Below are positions 26,915 through 35,403 of a DNA stretch of 64,000 nt, piece after piece. The notes under the pieces are model-generated. The model ran no database searches. It worked only from the letters and a program-made list of their open reading frames with translations, and had not been told where the DNA came from. Position numbers and translations under genes: made by a program. This stretch comes from JAPKYZ01 sp033763835 (lineage in GTDB: Bacteria > Acidobacteriota > Terriglobia > Bryobacterales > Bryobacteraceae), in the NCBI GenBank assembly GCA_033763835.1, contig JANRJS010000032.1, positions 62,001 through 126,000 of the forward strand, read 5' to 3'. How positions within the stretch are numbered: position 1 is the first letter of the stretch; every line of letters starts with the position of its first letter.

Positions 26915-29416
26915 TCAGCCCTTCGTCACCGTCTCATCTAGGTTCAGCAGAATTCGCGCGATGGAGAACCAAGCCGCGAAGTTTGCTGGATCAGCGCTGC
27001 TGGAACGTGAGTATCGAACAGAAAGCGACTTCGCCTTCGCCTGATTAAGTCGGTAGTGGTTTACTCGGGTCTGTAACTCATCGCGGAGGACCTCAGCCTC
27101 TGCTTCACTTGGTCTCCGAGCGGCGACGCGCCTGAAGCCGGTCTCGAGTGCCGCCCCGGGTCCGCTAGTCTCCGCCTCGTCCATGAGAAGGGTGGCAAGG
27201 GCTGCTGCAGCTTCCGTATACACCGGATCGTTAAGTAGCGTTAGCGCCTGAAGTGGTGTATTGGTGCGGATTCTCCGCGCCGTGCAATCGAGCCGAGGGG
27301 AGGCGTCAAAGTTAAGAAAACTTGGATAGGGGTTGCCTCTCCGCCAAATCGTATAGATTCCTCGCCGGTAGCGATCGTCTCCCGAAGAGGTCACATACTT
27401 GTCAACGTCGGCACCCGAAATCTCGGACCAAAGATTATCCGGTTGCGCGGGATATGCTGGAGGCCCCCCGAGGCTGTGCGAAAGCAAGCCGGATGCCGCC
27501 AAGATGGTGTCGCGAATCGCCTCAGCCTCCAATCGGAATCGAGGCCCCCGCGACAACAGGCGATTTGCCGGGTCGACAGATAGAATCTCAGCGCTGACCG
27601 TGGAACTCTGACGATACGTCGAGGACAACACGATCTCGCGAATAACATGCTTCATGGACCATCCGTTATCCATAAACTCAACCGCGAGCCAATCGAGAAG
27701 GTCCGGGTGGCTTGGGGCCTCGCCTTGGCGTCCAAAATCTTCGCTCGTCAGTACAATTCCCTGGCCAAAGATTTCCGCCCAAATTCGGTTGACGGTTACA
27801 CGCGCGGTGAGCGGGTTACCACGGTCTACCAGCCATTTAGCCAGACCTAAACGGTTCGGAGAGAAACCAGACCAGGCGGGTGCGAACGCTTTCGGGGTGG
27901 ACGCAGCAACTTCCGGCCCGGGAGAGCCAAGATTTCCCCGAAGAAGCACATGAGTCCGAGTTGGTGCCTTCTTCTCAGCCATGACAAAGGTTTCCGGAGC
28001 TATAAGCGTCAAACGCTGTACGGTCGAATCCAACTCTGCCTTGAGCCGGGATGTTTCTGGATCTTTGTCGAGGTAGAACTCTCTCAAACGAAACGAGTCT
28101 AGTTCCGTTCGCTGGGCGGGCGAAACGGCGAGAATCTTTCGTATGTTGCCCGGCAATGTTGTGTCGGCGGCATGACTTGCTTCCCATCTCGCTTGATCGC
28201 GGATCGCTCGCTCTTTCGACAGACCAAGTTCCCGTTCTAATCCAGAGCGCCGAGAAACAAGGACCGCATGCTCGGCTTTTGCCTCTGGAGCGACTGGAAG
28301 TTCTACCCGGGGCCCGCCATTGCGCTTGCGTAAACTTCCGTCTCCCGCGAGAACCACGTCGTCTTCCGCCTGAGAGAAGAACGCCAAAGCACTGTAGTAA
28401 TCGTTAATCGTGAACGGGTCATACTTGTGGGTATGGCACTGTGCGCATCCCCAGGTGGCCGCTTGCCAAACGGTCCCGGTTGTATTCACGCGATCCACGC
28501 GGATCATATGCAAGCTCTCTGCAAGATCGATGTCGCCGCCCAAGTTGACGGCACTGTTGCGGTGAAAGCCCGTGGCGATTTTCTGGTCTATCGTGGCGTC
28601 GGGAAGCAAATCGCCAGCCAGTTGCTCAATGGTGAATTGATCAAACGGCTTGTCGTCGTTAAATGCCCGGATCACCCAATCCCGATAGGGCCATACGCTC
28701 CGCAGATCGTCGTGCTGGTACCCGCTGGAATCGGAGTAACGGGCAAGATCCAACCAGTGGCGAGCCCATTTTTCCCCAAATCGGGGAGAAGCAAGCAACT
28801 CTTCCACCACGCTGCGGTAGGCGGCTTCCGAAGGATTCGCTTCAAACCGCTTCACTTGCTCAATTGATGGGGGCAAGCCTGTAAGATCCAGATGCAAACG
28901 CCGCAACAGAATGGGTGGAGTTGCCTTCGGAGCCAGCGTTAATCCTCGCTGCTTTAGGGCATCCCTGATGAATTGGTCAATGCCAGTCTCAGCAGGGACA
29001 GGATGCACTGATTCCATCTGCTGCTTCTTGACTGGTGGCACTAAGGACCAATGCTCATCGAACCGGGCTCCTTCTCGGATCCATTCACTGAGCTTGTCGA
29101 TCTCGACTTTCGTGAGCGGCTCCTTATTTAGCGGCATCTTCTTGGGGCCGCTCGCAAGCATCACTCGCTTTAGAAGTTCACTTTGTTGGGGTTGCCCTGG
29201 AACTATGGCGGCCCGCCCGAGCCGGGTCTTTGTAGCCTCTGAGCGATCGTCCAGCCTGAGGCCTGCGAATCGATTCTTATCGTCGGGGCCATGGCACTGG
29301 TAGCACTTCTCTGAGAGGATTGGACGGATTTCCCGGTTGAAGTCCACCGCTGCGGCCGGTTCTGAGAACAGCGCGAGCAGGGCCCAAAGGAGCACAGGCG
29401 GTTTCGGGAGGTTCAC
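26915..29416 (-). CDS. Planctomycete-type cytochrome c / DUF1549-DUF1553 protein
   Basis: 833 residues, GTG start, N-terminal signal peptide (LLWALLALFSEPAAAV). A PSCyt1 segment contains the haem motif C38-Y-Q-C41-H42 and the GPDDKNRFAGLRLD pattern; PSCyt2/DUF1549 spans about 145-360 with a second CxxCH (C324-A-Q-C327-H328); PSD1/DUF1553 makes up the C-terminal half (NPLTARVTVNRIWAEIFGQG, then RRGIYTIWRRGNPYPSFLNF). The family probably performs periplasmic oxidation of carbohydrate-derived substrates. It is the promoter-proximal gene of the unit, 39 bp downstream of a dyad motif. Confidence 0.9.
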   Translation of the reverse strand: MNLPKPPVLLWALLALFSEPAAAVDFNREIRPILSEKCYQCHGPDDKNRFAGLRLDDRSEATKTRLGRAAIVPGQPQQSELLKRVMLASGPKKMPLNKEPLTKVEIDKLSEWIREGARFDEHWSLVPPVKKQQMESVHPVPAETGIDQFIRDALKQRGLTLAPKATPPILLRRLHLDLTGLPPSIEQVKRFEANPSEAAYRSVVEELLASPRFGEKWARHWLDLARYSDSSGYQHDDLRSVWPYRDWVIRAFNDDKPFDQFTIEQLAGDLLPDATIDQKIATGFHRNSAVNLGGDIDLAESLHMIRVDRVNTTGTVWQAATWGCAQCHTHKYDPFTINDYYSALAFFSQAEDDVVLAGDGSLRKRNGGPRVELPVAPEAKAEHAVLVSRRSGLERELGLSKERAIRDQARWEASHAADTTLPGNIRKILAVSPAQRTELDSFRLREFYLDKDPETSRLKAELDSTVQRLTLIAPETFVMAEKKAPTRTHVLLRGNLGSPGPEVAASTPKAFAPAWSGFSPNRLGLAKWLVDRGNPLTARVTVNRIWAEIFGQGIVLTSEDFGRQGEAPSHPDLLDWLAVEFMDNGWSMKHVIREIVLSSTYRQSSTVSAEILSVDPANRLLSRGPRFRLEAEAIRDTILAASGLLSHSLGGPPAYPAQPDNLWSEISGADVDKYVTSSGDDRYRRGIYTIWRRGNPYPSFLNFDASPRLDCTARRIRTNTPLQALTLLNDPVYTEAAAALATLLMDEAETSGPGAALETGFRRVAARRPSEAEAEVLRDELQTRVNHYRLNQAKAKSLSVRYSRSSSADPANFAAWFSIARILLNLDETVTKG

Positions 29417-29454
29417 TCCGGTGAGTCTATCGATGCGCGTCCAGCGCCGCCTAC

Positions 29455-29468
29455 TACACGATGGTGCA
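29455..29468 (-). promoter_or_regulatory. 14-bp dyad motif, site 3
   Basis: TACACGATGGTGCA on the plus strand, with perfectly balanced arms TACAC/GTGCA apart from one base. It lies 39-52 bp upstream of the DUF1553 gene; 25 bp separate it from TAGACT, a possible -10. The flank ATCTGTG matches the flank of site 2. Confidence 0.6.
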
Positions 29469-29673
29469 AATCTGTGCAGCTTCTTTGGGCAACCTCCGCA
29501 AGCGTGGCGAGACCCCGGACACAGAACTCGAAATCCTCGCGGAATTCTTGCTAGCTATCTTCGGGTGACCTGTCCCCTAAAATCCGCATTAGGTTGAGTA
29601 CGATTCGAACGGAGGCGACCCGCTCCCGGAATTTGTACCAGCCGAAACTGGAGAGTCGGACCGGGCCCTGGCT

Positions 29674-29687
29674 TGCATGATGGTGTA
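29674..29687 (+). promoter_or_regulatory. 14-bp dyad motif, site 4
   Basis: TGCATGATGGTGTA. In the plus direction 24 bp separate it from TACAAT (29712-29717), a good -10 element, so the same geometry as at the other sites would drive transcription toward the LysR gene. In the minus direction it is about 260 bp from DUF1553. Confidence 0.5.
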
Positions 29688-30081
29688 GTTCCGTCTGCGG
29701 TACGCGCGCAATACAATCGGGCATGGCGTCATCCGTCGCATTATCGGAAGTCTTCGCTCTAGGCTTTCAGGGGAGATCAGCCCATCTTCAGATTGACGGC
29801 GTGCCGATCCGCATAACTCCTACGTGTGATCGGACTTCTGCCGCGCGTAACCGGCGCGATGCGATTCTTTCCGCTGGCCGACTATATATGAGTCTCTGGA
29901 TCCCTCATTCGGTAGTATTGGCAAACCTTATAGAACGTATTGAGGCTGGTGGTGAAACCGAATACTCCAATAAATGCGTCTGGGGATCTGGGTTTTGGGG
30001 GCGGCATGCCAATGTTTCAGAAATCCTAAGGCACATTCCTCGTCAAGCTGATTCCGCAGCAAAGGGCTTCGGTCCGGGATC

Positions 30082-30993
30082 ATGAACCACGCCATCGAGT
30101 TGCGACTTCTGCGGTATGCAATTGCGGTCGGAGAGGAGCTGCATTTTGCGCGGGCTGCTGGTCGCCTAAATGTGGCCGCTCCTTCGTTGAGTAAGCAAAT
30201 CAAGCAACTCGAAGTGGTATTGGGATATGAGCTTTTTGAGCGCAAAACTCGGGAGGTTGTGTTGACCCCTGCGGGCGCGGCGTTCGTAACAGAGGCGCGT
30301 CAAGCGCTTGTGTACGCGGAGCGCGCGGTGGAGTGCGGAGCGGCGGCCAGCCGCGGAGACACCGGGGTCCTCTCTGTCGGATATACAACGGCGTGGATCG
30401 AGTCTTCTCGACTGACGTCAATTAGGGAGAGCTTTTCCGAAAAAAGGCCTGACGCAATCCTTACGTTTCATAGCGCTTGTACGGCGAGTCAGATCGATCT
30501 GCTTCTCAAGGGAAGCTTGCAAGCGGGCTTTGTGGTGTTGCCCGCCGATTCCGATGGGCTACGGATGCATCGAATTTGGCGGGAACCGCTGGCTCTCGCG
30601 CTGCCGGAGGATCATCGGCTGAGTGTGCAGGATGAGATTGAGATTGGAGAACTGGTTGACGAACCGATGCTCTGGCAGGCGCGCGCTGTTAACCCGCGGC
30701 TGCACGATCATCTTCTGGCCTCTTGCCGAAAGCTCGGACTCGTACCGAATGTTGTGCATTCAGTGAAGACACCAACAGAAGCTATTGATTGGGTCGCGGC
30801 CAGGACGGGGATCGCGTTCGTTCGGGGGTCAACTGGCGAACGGATTCAACACAAAGGAGTGACCTTCCGACCACTGGCCTCGCCCGGCTTGACGATTGAA
30901 ACGGGAGTCGCCTATCGAGGCGACAACCGGTCGGAAACGCTGAAGATGCTGGTGCAATCGTTGGGGGAACAATCGTTCGTCGGCGACACCTGA
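30082..30993 (+). CDS. LysR-family transcriptional regulator
   Basis: 303 residues. The N-terminal winged helix is classical (LRYAIAVGEELHFARAAGRL, SLSKQIKQLE, LFERKTREVVLTPAG), followed by a periplasmic-binding-protein-like effector domain from about residue 92. LysR proteins usually control a divergent neighbour and respond to a small metabolite. Here the divergent neighbour is the DUF1553 unit, 665 bp away, so a link to the nutrient cluster is plausible. Its stop lies 2 bp from the stop of the convergent primase gene of the conjugation module, so this gene marks the boundary between the two regions. Confidence 0.92.
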   Translation: MNHAIELRLLRYAIAVGEELHFARAAGRLNVAAPSLSKQIKQLEVVLGYELFERKTREVVLTPAGAAFVTEARQALVYAERAVECGAAASRGDTGVLSVGYTTAWIESSRLTSIRESFSEKRPDAILTFHSACTASQIDLLLKGSLQAGFVVLPADSDGLRMHRIWREPLALALPEDHRLSVQDEIEIGELVDEPMLWQARAVNPRLHDHLLASCRKLGLVPNVVHSVKTPTEAIDWVAARTGIAFVRGSTGERIQHKGVTFRPLASPGLTIETGVAYRGDNRSETLKMLVQSLGEQSFVGDT

Positions 30994-30995
30994 AC

Positions 30996-31844
30996 TCACC
31001 GAGCAATGCCCAGGCTGGGAGCCTCGTCCGCTCGTTGGTCGGCGTCGAGCGACTCTCTCGCTTTTCGGACCGTGCGAGCGGCATAATCCTGCGGGTCCGT
31101 TTTGTCGCCCGAGCGATACTGGGCGATGCTTGCGGCAACGTCATCCGGTGATTCCCCGCGCGCGAGCGCCCGCTTCGCGTAGGACCAATCGCGTTCCGAT
31201 TGCGAAAGCGCGCCTAGTGCCTTCGGCCGATTTGTTACTCCGCGGCCTCCTTTTTCGTCCGATGGCGGTGATGGAAAATGTTCGGGCCGATAGGTGACGG
31301 TGGCGCGGGAGTCGGCCCGGACCAGAAACGGCTTGCCGTACTTGTGATTCATGAAGCCAGGCAAACGGAGGACGCGGCTCGAATCCGTGGCGGCCTGGTC
31401 GGCGCCAGTCTCGCTCACGAGATGCCTTTGCAGGCGCTCGGCCTCTTCGGGCGTGAAGCCCTCCACCTTCCAAGTCGCCTGCCATTTTCCCAGCGACGTA
31501 TTGAGAAGGTAGTTGGGTTCGGGGATGTCTTCGCGTTTCAGAAGGGCTTGTACCGCAGCCGTTGCGTTCTCGTCGAAATCGAGGTAAATGTGCCGGATGG
31601 CGGCGATGCTTTCCTTCGTGCGGGTCTGGCAGTCTTCCTTGACGGAGTTCATGCTCACGTACACCTCGAACTTGCGGGCGTTCTCGTGACGGAGCCATGC
31701 CTGAAACTCCGGTTCGGCAATCTTCTGCGCGGTGGCGACGCGCTGAATGACGCGGTGCGTTTCCTTCTGGATGAGCACGATGGCGAGCCGGTCGGTGGGC
31801 TCGAAGTTCTCGCGGAGGTAGCGCGCGGGAACCTCGGGGTCCAT
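30996..31844 (-). CDS. RepB-type DNA primase-like protein of the conjugative element
   Basis: 282 residues from ATG 31844, which follows the VirB11 stop by 13 bp; an earlier in-frame ATG at 31919 would overlap VirB11 by 62 bp. The central part matches RepB-like primases: FEVYVSMNSVKED, IRHIYLDFDEN (acidic metal-binding pair), LLNTSLGKWQATWKVEGF, and TDSSRVLRLPGFMNHKYGK. It probably primes replication of the transferred strand or of the excised element. The C-terminus from about 215 is a helical segment of unknown role (SERDWSYAKRALARGESPDD). It is the last gene of the long minus-strand transfer operon. Confidence 0.75.
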   Translation of the reverse strand: MDPEVPARYLRENFEPTDRLAIVLIQKETHRVIQRVATAQKIAEPEFQAWLRHENARKFEVYVSMNSVKEDCQTRTKESIAAIRHIYLDFDENATAAVQALLKREDIPEPNYLLNTSLGKWQATWKVEGFTPEEAERLQRHLVSETGADQAATDSSRVLRLPGFMNHKYGKPFLVRADSRATVTYRPEHFPSPPSDEKGGRGVTNRPKALGALSQSERDWSYAKRALARGESPDDVAASIAQYRSGDKTDPQDYAARTVRKARESLDADQRADEAPSLGIAR

Positions 31845-31857
31845 CGGCCGCCGCGAT

Positions 31858-32814
31858 CTAATCGCGTTCGTAAAGGGTGGTGGTTTCGTATCGGTCTTGC
31901 GTGAGGTCATAGCGCTCAATCCGGATCAGTCCGGCGATGAGGCGAGCCCCGTGCCGGCGTTCGATGTGGAGGATCAGTTCGACGGCATCCGCGATTTGCG
32001 AGCGGATGGCCGCATAGGGGAGTTCGACTCCCGCCTGGAGAACGCAACTAGTCAAGCGGGCGATGGCTTGGTGCCCGGAGTTGGCGTGGATCGTCGATAG
32101 GGTTCCCGCGTGGCCGGTGTTGAGGGCTTGGAGGAGATCGAAGGCTTCGCCACCACGAACCTCGCCCAGAAGAATGCGGTCGGGGCGGTGACGAAGCGTC
32201 GCGCGGACAAGGTCGCGGATGGTGACGGCCGGAAAACCTGGCTGTTGGCGCCGGGCCTCGAAGCGCACCAGGTTCGGCTTATCGAGTTGGATTTCGACCG
32301 TGTCTTCGATGAGGACGATCCGCTCGGAATCGCCGATGAATTGTGACAAGGCGTTCAACAGTGTCGTCTTCCCAGTGCCCGTGCCTCCGCTGATGAGAAT
32401 ATTCGTTGCGGTCTCAATTGCGGCCTTTAGAGACTCGAGGAGATCGGCCGGGAGAGTGCCAATCCGCACGAGCTCGTCTGCGGTGAAATGCCGCGAATGA
32501 AACTTGCGTATGGTGAGCGTGGTTCCACCAATGCTGCATGGTGGGATGACAGCGGCGACTCGCGAGCCGTCTGGTAGGCGTGAATCGAGCAGCGGTTGCG
32601 CTTCGCTGATTTCGTCGCCTAAGGCGCGGGCAATGTTGCGCACCGCGACTTGCAGGTTCTTTTCCGTCAGCCGGGCTTCAGGAACTTCGCGCAAATCGCC
32701 CGCGCGCTCGATGAAGATGCGCCCCGATCCGTTCACCATGATTTCCGAAATCTCCTGGTCGAGGATCAGGTGCTCAATCGGGCGAAGGAACGGCAGTATC
32801 AGTTCGAAACCCAT
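31858..32814 (-). CDS. virB11: VirB11/TrbB-type secretion ATPase
   Basis: 318 residues. The N-terminal domain (1-110) is followed by a RecA-like ATPase: Walker A GGTGTGKT (143-150), an Asp box around IVLIEDTVEIQL, Walker B-like DRILLGEVRGGEAFD and the His box GTLSTIHANSG. VirB11 forms a hexamer at the inner membrane that powers pilus assembly and substrate switching in type IV secretion. It lies 3 bp downstream of VirD4 and upstream of the primase, within the transfer operon. Confidence 0.92.
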   Translation of the reverse strand: MGFELILPFLRPIEHLILDQEISEIMVNGSGRIFIERAGDLREVPEARLTEKNLQVAVRNIARALGDEISEAQPLLDSRLPDGSRVAAVIPPCSIGGTTLTIRKFHSRHFTADELVRIGTLPADLLESLKAAIETATNILISGGTGTGKTTLLNALSQFIGDSERIVLIEDTVEIQLDKPNLVRFEARRQQPGFPAVTIRDLVRATLRHRPDRILLGEVRGGEAFDLLQALNTGHAGTLSTIHANSGHQAIARLTSCVLQAGVELPYAAIRSQIADAVELILHIERRHGARLIAGLIRIERYDLTQDRYETTTLYERD

Positions 32815-32817
32815 CGT

Positions 32818-34824
32818 TCAAATCCTCCCCGCTTCGAGGTGGTCGAAATAGCTGATGCCGGGCGGCAGATAGTAAGGCTTCAGGTAGCAATAGGTGGGCG
32901 GCAATGGGTTCAGCCCGTCATACGCCAACACAATCGCCTGGGCGTTCTTCAGTTCGCTGAAGACCTTCGGCTCGAAGGTCGGCAGTATTTGGGTGTTGTA
33001 GCTTTTAGAGGTGCTCAAGGTGGCCCGGTGCGCGGTCGCCCGGCCCGTCAGAATGCTGACGCGGGCGTCCTGGCCGTTTTCGCTGATCGAATAGTTGGGC
33101 CGGAGCGTCTCCTCCTTGCCACAGAGTTTGCTCGCCATCTCGGCCGAGAAATCGTCGCTCAAGGCGAGAAAGATCTTGGTGCGGAAGGTCTGGAGCAGGC
33201 TGCGCCAGGCTTCGCCCGTAAGCGTGGATCGAAGCGACGAGATCGACTGGGTGGCGACGATGGAAATGCACTTGGCTTGGCGCGAGAGGGCGAAGAATTT
33301 CTCATCGCCCGACGGATCGCTTTCCCCCACGGTGGCGAAAGCCTGGTACTCGTCGCACAGAAACAGCACTTCACGGTAGTGCCGTTCAGGATGCCGCTCG
33401 ATCATCGGGATACGGTTCAACATCGACCGTTGAAAATCCTGTTTCATGAGGGTGCCGATGGTCTTGGCGAGGCCAGGGTTCATCGCCACCGGAAAGTTCA
33501 GCGCAACCACTTTGCCTTGCTCGATCAAGTCACTAAAGGGCTGGAGTGGCGTTCCATAGCGGGCATTGCGATTCGCCACGGGATCGAAGGTCTCCTTGGG
33601 TGGGCAGAAGACTCGTTTCACATCTGGGTTGTCATCGAAGAGAGACAGGAACACGGAGATGCCTTCGACGATCGAAGTCCGCAACTTCGGTTCGATCCGC
33701 TGCCAGTCCTCGAAGAACCAGCGCTTGACCGCCTCGAACTGTTGTTTCTTGCGCTCGTCGCGGATGGGAGAAGACCCACTCGAACCACCGGTTTCCGTTT
33801 GAGATTCGTAGGCGATCCCTTTACCGATCAAATACTGCCTTAGTGAGTCGGTGCGCGGCGCCTTCATTCGCTCAAGTTCTTCGTCCATTACGAAACCGTG
33901 GGCGTCGAGGCCGGGGTCCGCTTCGAAGACTTCGACTTCGACCAACAGATATTCGGCCTCGAAGCGAACGTCGCCTTCCTCGATCTTGCGGCGAAGCAAA
34001 TCGGGATTGATCGCGCAGGCGTACACGTCAAAAAGGGTGCAGTAGTCGTAGAGAACCTTGTGCAGCAAAATGATGAATTTGACGAGGTTCGTGTAGGCCT
34101 GTTGCCAGAACGGCTCTTTGCCGCGGCCGAAGAGGTTGTTAAGCAAGGACGCAATGCCGAAGGCGAGCGCGTAGGCGTCTTGGTCGTTGTGCAGAGGATT
34201 ATAGCGGTACTCGGAATGAAGGCTGACTTCGATGTAGTCCTCGGATCGTTGATGGGCCGTGAGGAGCTTCTTCACCTTGAAACAGAAATCGCCTTTCACT
34301 TCGAGCACGAGGGCGCTGGGCCGCCGCTCGCGGTCTCGCGCACGATAGGAAAGTACCTGTTCGGCGAAGGGGACCATGCAGCAACTCGTCTTGCCGGAAC
34401 CCACCGCGCCGAAGACGGCGATGCCAGTGAAGAGGCCGCGCTCGGGAATGGCGAGCCACTGCGGATTTTCGACGGGCGTGGGGAGTTTCGCTTGATGGAT
34501 TTCGCCAACGATCAGAAAGAGGCAATCGCGTTTCGCGGGATCGGGATACGGTGGGAGCGGGTTGCGGGCGAGCGTACGGTCGGTCTTGACGGCAAAGATG
34601 TAAAGCAGCGCGAAGAGAATGGAAAATCCAATGAGTGGCGTCGAAAAGAGCATCGCCGTGTAAGCGAACCGAATGGACTGAAACAACCAAGGCTTGGCGA
34701 ACAGAATCATCTGCAAAACCACGTCTTCGGACGGAAAGGGATATCGCTGAAGGAGCGCGTATCCGGTGGCGCAACTGAGCGCGAAGCTAAGGACGGACCG
34801 GTTCTCGACGGTGGCACGCAGCAT
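32818..34824 (-). CDS. virD4: VirD4/TraG-type coupling protein
   Basis: 668 residues. ATG 34824 follows AGGAG with a six-base spacing. Three hydrophobic segments fall in the first 85 residues, followed by a cytoplasmic AAA domain with Walker A GAVGSGKT (near 140) and Walker B EVLFLCDEYQAFA (near 440). A TraD/TraG-like second half contains ISIVATQSISSLRS. It should hand the relaxase-DNA complex to the secretion channel. The middle (around 230-370) is longer and more acidic than in classical VirD4. It follows the small ribbon-helix-helix gene after 9 bp. Confidence 0.9.
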   Translation of the reverse strand: MLRATVENRSVLSFALSCATGYALLQRYPFPSEDVVLQMILFAKPWLFQSIRFAYTAMLFSTPLIGFSILFALLYIFAVKTDRTLARNPLPPYPDPAKRDCLFLIVGEIHQAKLPTPVENPQWLAIPERGLFTGIAVFGAVGSGKTSCCMVPFAEQVLSYRARDRERRPSALVLEVKGDFCFKVKKLLTAHQRSEDYIEVSLHSEYRYNPLHNDQDAYALAFGIASLLNNLFGRGKEPFWQQAYTNLVKFIILLHKVLYDYCTLFDVYACAINPDLLRRKIEEGDVRFEAEYLLVEVEVFEADPGLDAHGFVMDEELERMKAPRTDSLRQYLIGKGIAYESQTETGGSSGSSPIRDERKKQQFEAVKRWFFEDWQRIEPKLRTSIVEGISVFLSLFDDNPDVKRVFCPPKETFDPVANRNARYGTPLQPFSDLIEQGKVVALNFPVAMNPGLAKTIGTLMKQDFQRSMLNRIPMIERHPERHYREVLFLCDEYQAFATVGESDPSGDEKFFALSRQAKCISIVATQSISSLRSTLTGEAWRSLLQTFRTKIFLALSDDFSAEMASKLCGKEETLRPNYSISENGQDARVSILTGRATAHRATLSTSKSYNTQILPTFEPKVFSELKNAQAIVLAYDGLNPLPPTYCYLKPYYLPPGISYFDHLEAGRI

Positions 34825-34833
34825 CAAAGTCTC

Positions 34834-35112
34834 CTAGGCGGCGCTCAGCGGATTGGAAGTTTCCGCTCGATGAGATTTAGGCTTTTCGGCCCTCGCCGGT
34901 TCCGGTATCTGCGGAGCGTTGCGCTTCTCTCTCCAGGCGAGGAAGGCTTTGTCCTTCCGAAACACATTCTTGAGGGCCTCGTTGATGACCCAGTCACGCG
35001 CGCTATCGATGAACTGGCAATAGAGTTCGAGGTCGGCGAGCACGGAACCGCTCAACGAGACCGTCGTCTGCTTCCGGGTGTCCTTAGGTTGTTTGGCGAT
35101 GAGCGACGACAT
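34834..35112 (-). CDS. Small ribbon-helix-helix protein, probable relaxosome accessory factor
   Basis: 92 residues from ATG 35112, which has AAGGAGAG upstream. The segment KQTTVSLSGSVLADLELYCQ followed by RDWVINEALKNVF fits a strand and two helices of a ribbon-helix-helix DNA-binding domain. The C-terminus is basic and Pro-rich. Located between VirD4 and a spacer full of inverted repeats, it probably binds the transfer origin or represses the transfer genes. Confidence 0.6.
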   Translation of the reverse strand: MSSLIAKQPKDTRKQTTVSLSGSVLADLELYCQFIDSARDWVINEALKNVFRKDKAFLAWREKRNAPQIPEPARAEKPKSHRAETSNPLSAA

Positions 35113-35403
35113 CAGGCTCTCTCCTTTGCGCAATGGGTTTTCAAGAAGTCGAGGGCGGTAGCGACCCCTGACGCGACGATAGGAGTGCAGGAGGGTTTTG
35201 GCGGGCGAAGCCCGGCAAAAACCGGGGTCGCTACCGCCCTTCCGTAGACCCCGCCCTGCGTGCCCGCCACCGGCGCGCTCCGCGCGCTATCTCTCTCGTA
35301 ATGCTGGTCTTCGAACGCGGTCCGTTGGACCGACTGCCCGTACCCACGTGCGGCAACCCGCCGCCGAGTCGCCGATCCGCCACTGGTCACTGAAAATAGG
35401 TGG
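35113..35403. other. Candidate transfer origin (oriT) region
   Basis: The only sizeable gap in the minus-strand transfer operon before VirD4. It contains a 17-bp inverted repeat (35152-35240), an internal hairpin around GGGC-GAA-GCCC, the perfect hairpin GCGCGC-TCC-GCGCGC (35273-35287) and CGGTCC-GTT-GGACCG (35318-35332). It is flanked by a ribbon-helix-helix gene and replication-relaxation-like genes, the usual setting of oriT. No nic sequence of a known family is recognised. Confidence 0.45.
35152..35240. repeat. 17-bp perfect inverted repeat with 54-bp loop
   Basis: AGGGCGGTAGCGACCCC (35152-35168) and GGGGTCGCTACCGCCCT (35224-35240) are exact reverse complements. The loop contains a smaller hairpin of the form GGTTTT-GGCGGGC-GAA-GCCCGGC-AAAAACC. 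The structure can form a cruciform in single-stranded DNA and fits an oriT or a termination site for strand transfer. Confidence 0.8.

Larger units (their letters stand above)
29417..30081. other. Divergent regulatory spacer between DUF1553 and LysR
   Basis: 665 bp with two dyad motifs (29455 and 29674). A 120-codon frame (29723-30085) starts just after the TACAAT element of site 4 and ends with an ATGA overlap on the LysR start; its sequence shows no family and poor coding character, so I do not call it. The spacer more likely serves as the leader of the LysR gene and the promoter of the DUF1553 unit. Confidence 0.5.

Noticed and set aside
29455..29478. Resemblance of the site 3 flank (CTGCACAGATTTGCAC, minus strand) to a sigma-54 -24/-12 promoter
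   Set aside because: The spacing between the boxes is one base short, the GG of the -24 element is missing and the other dyad sites do not share the pattern.
29723..30085. 120-codon plus-strand frame upstream of LysR
   Set aside because: It overlaps the LysR start neatly and follows a -10-like box, but the protein has no recognisable family, no ribosome site and poor coding character.
31845..31919. Upstream ATG at 31919 for the primase gene
   Set aside because: It would overlap the VirB11 gene by 62 bp; ATG 31844 fits the operon spacing better.
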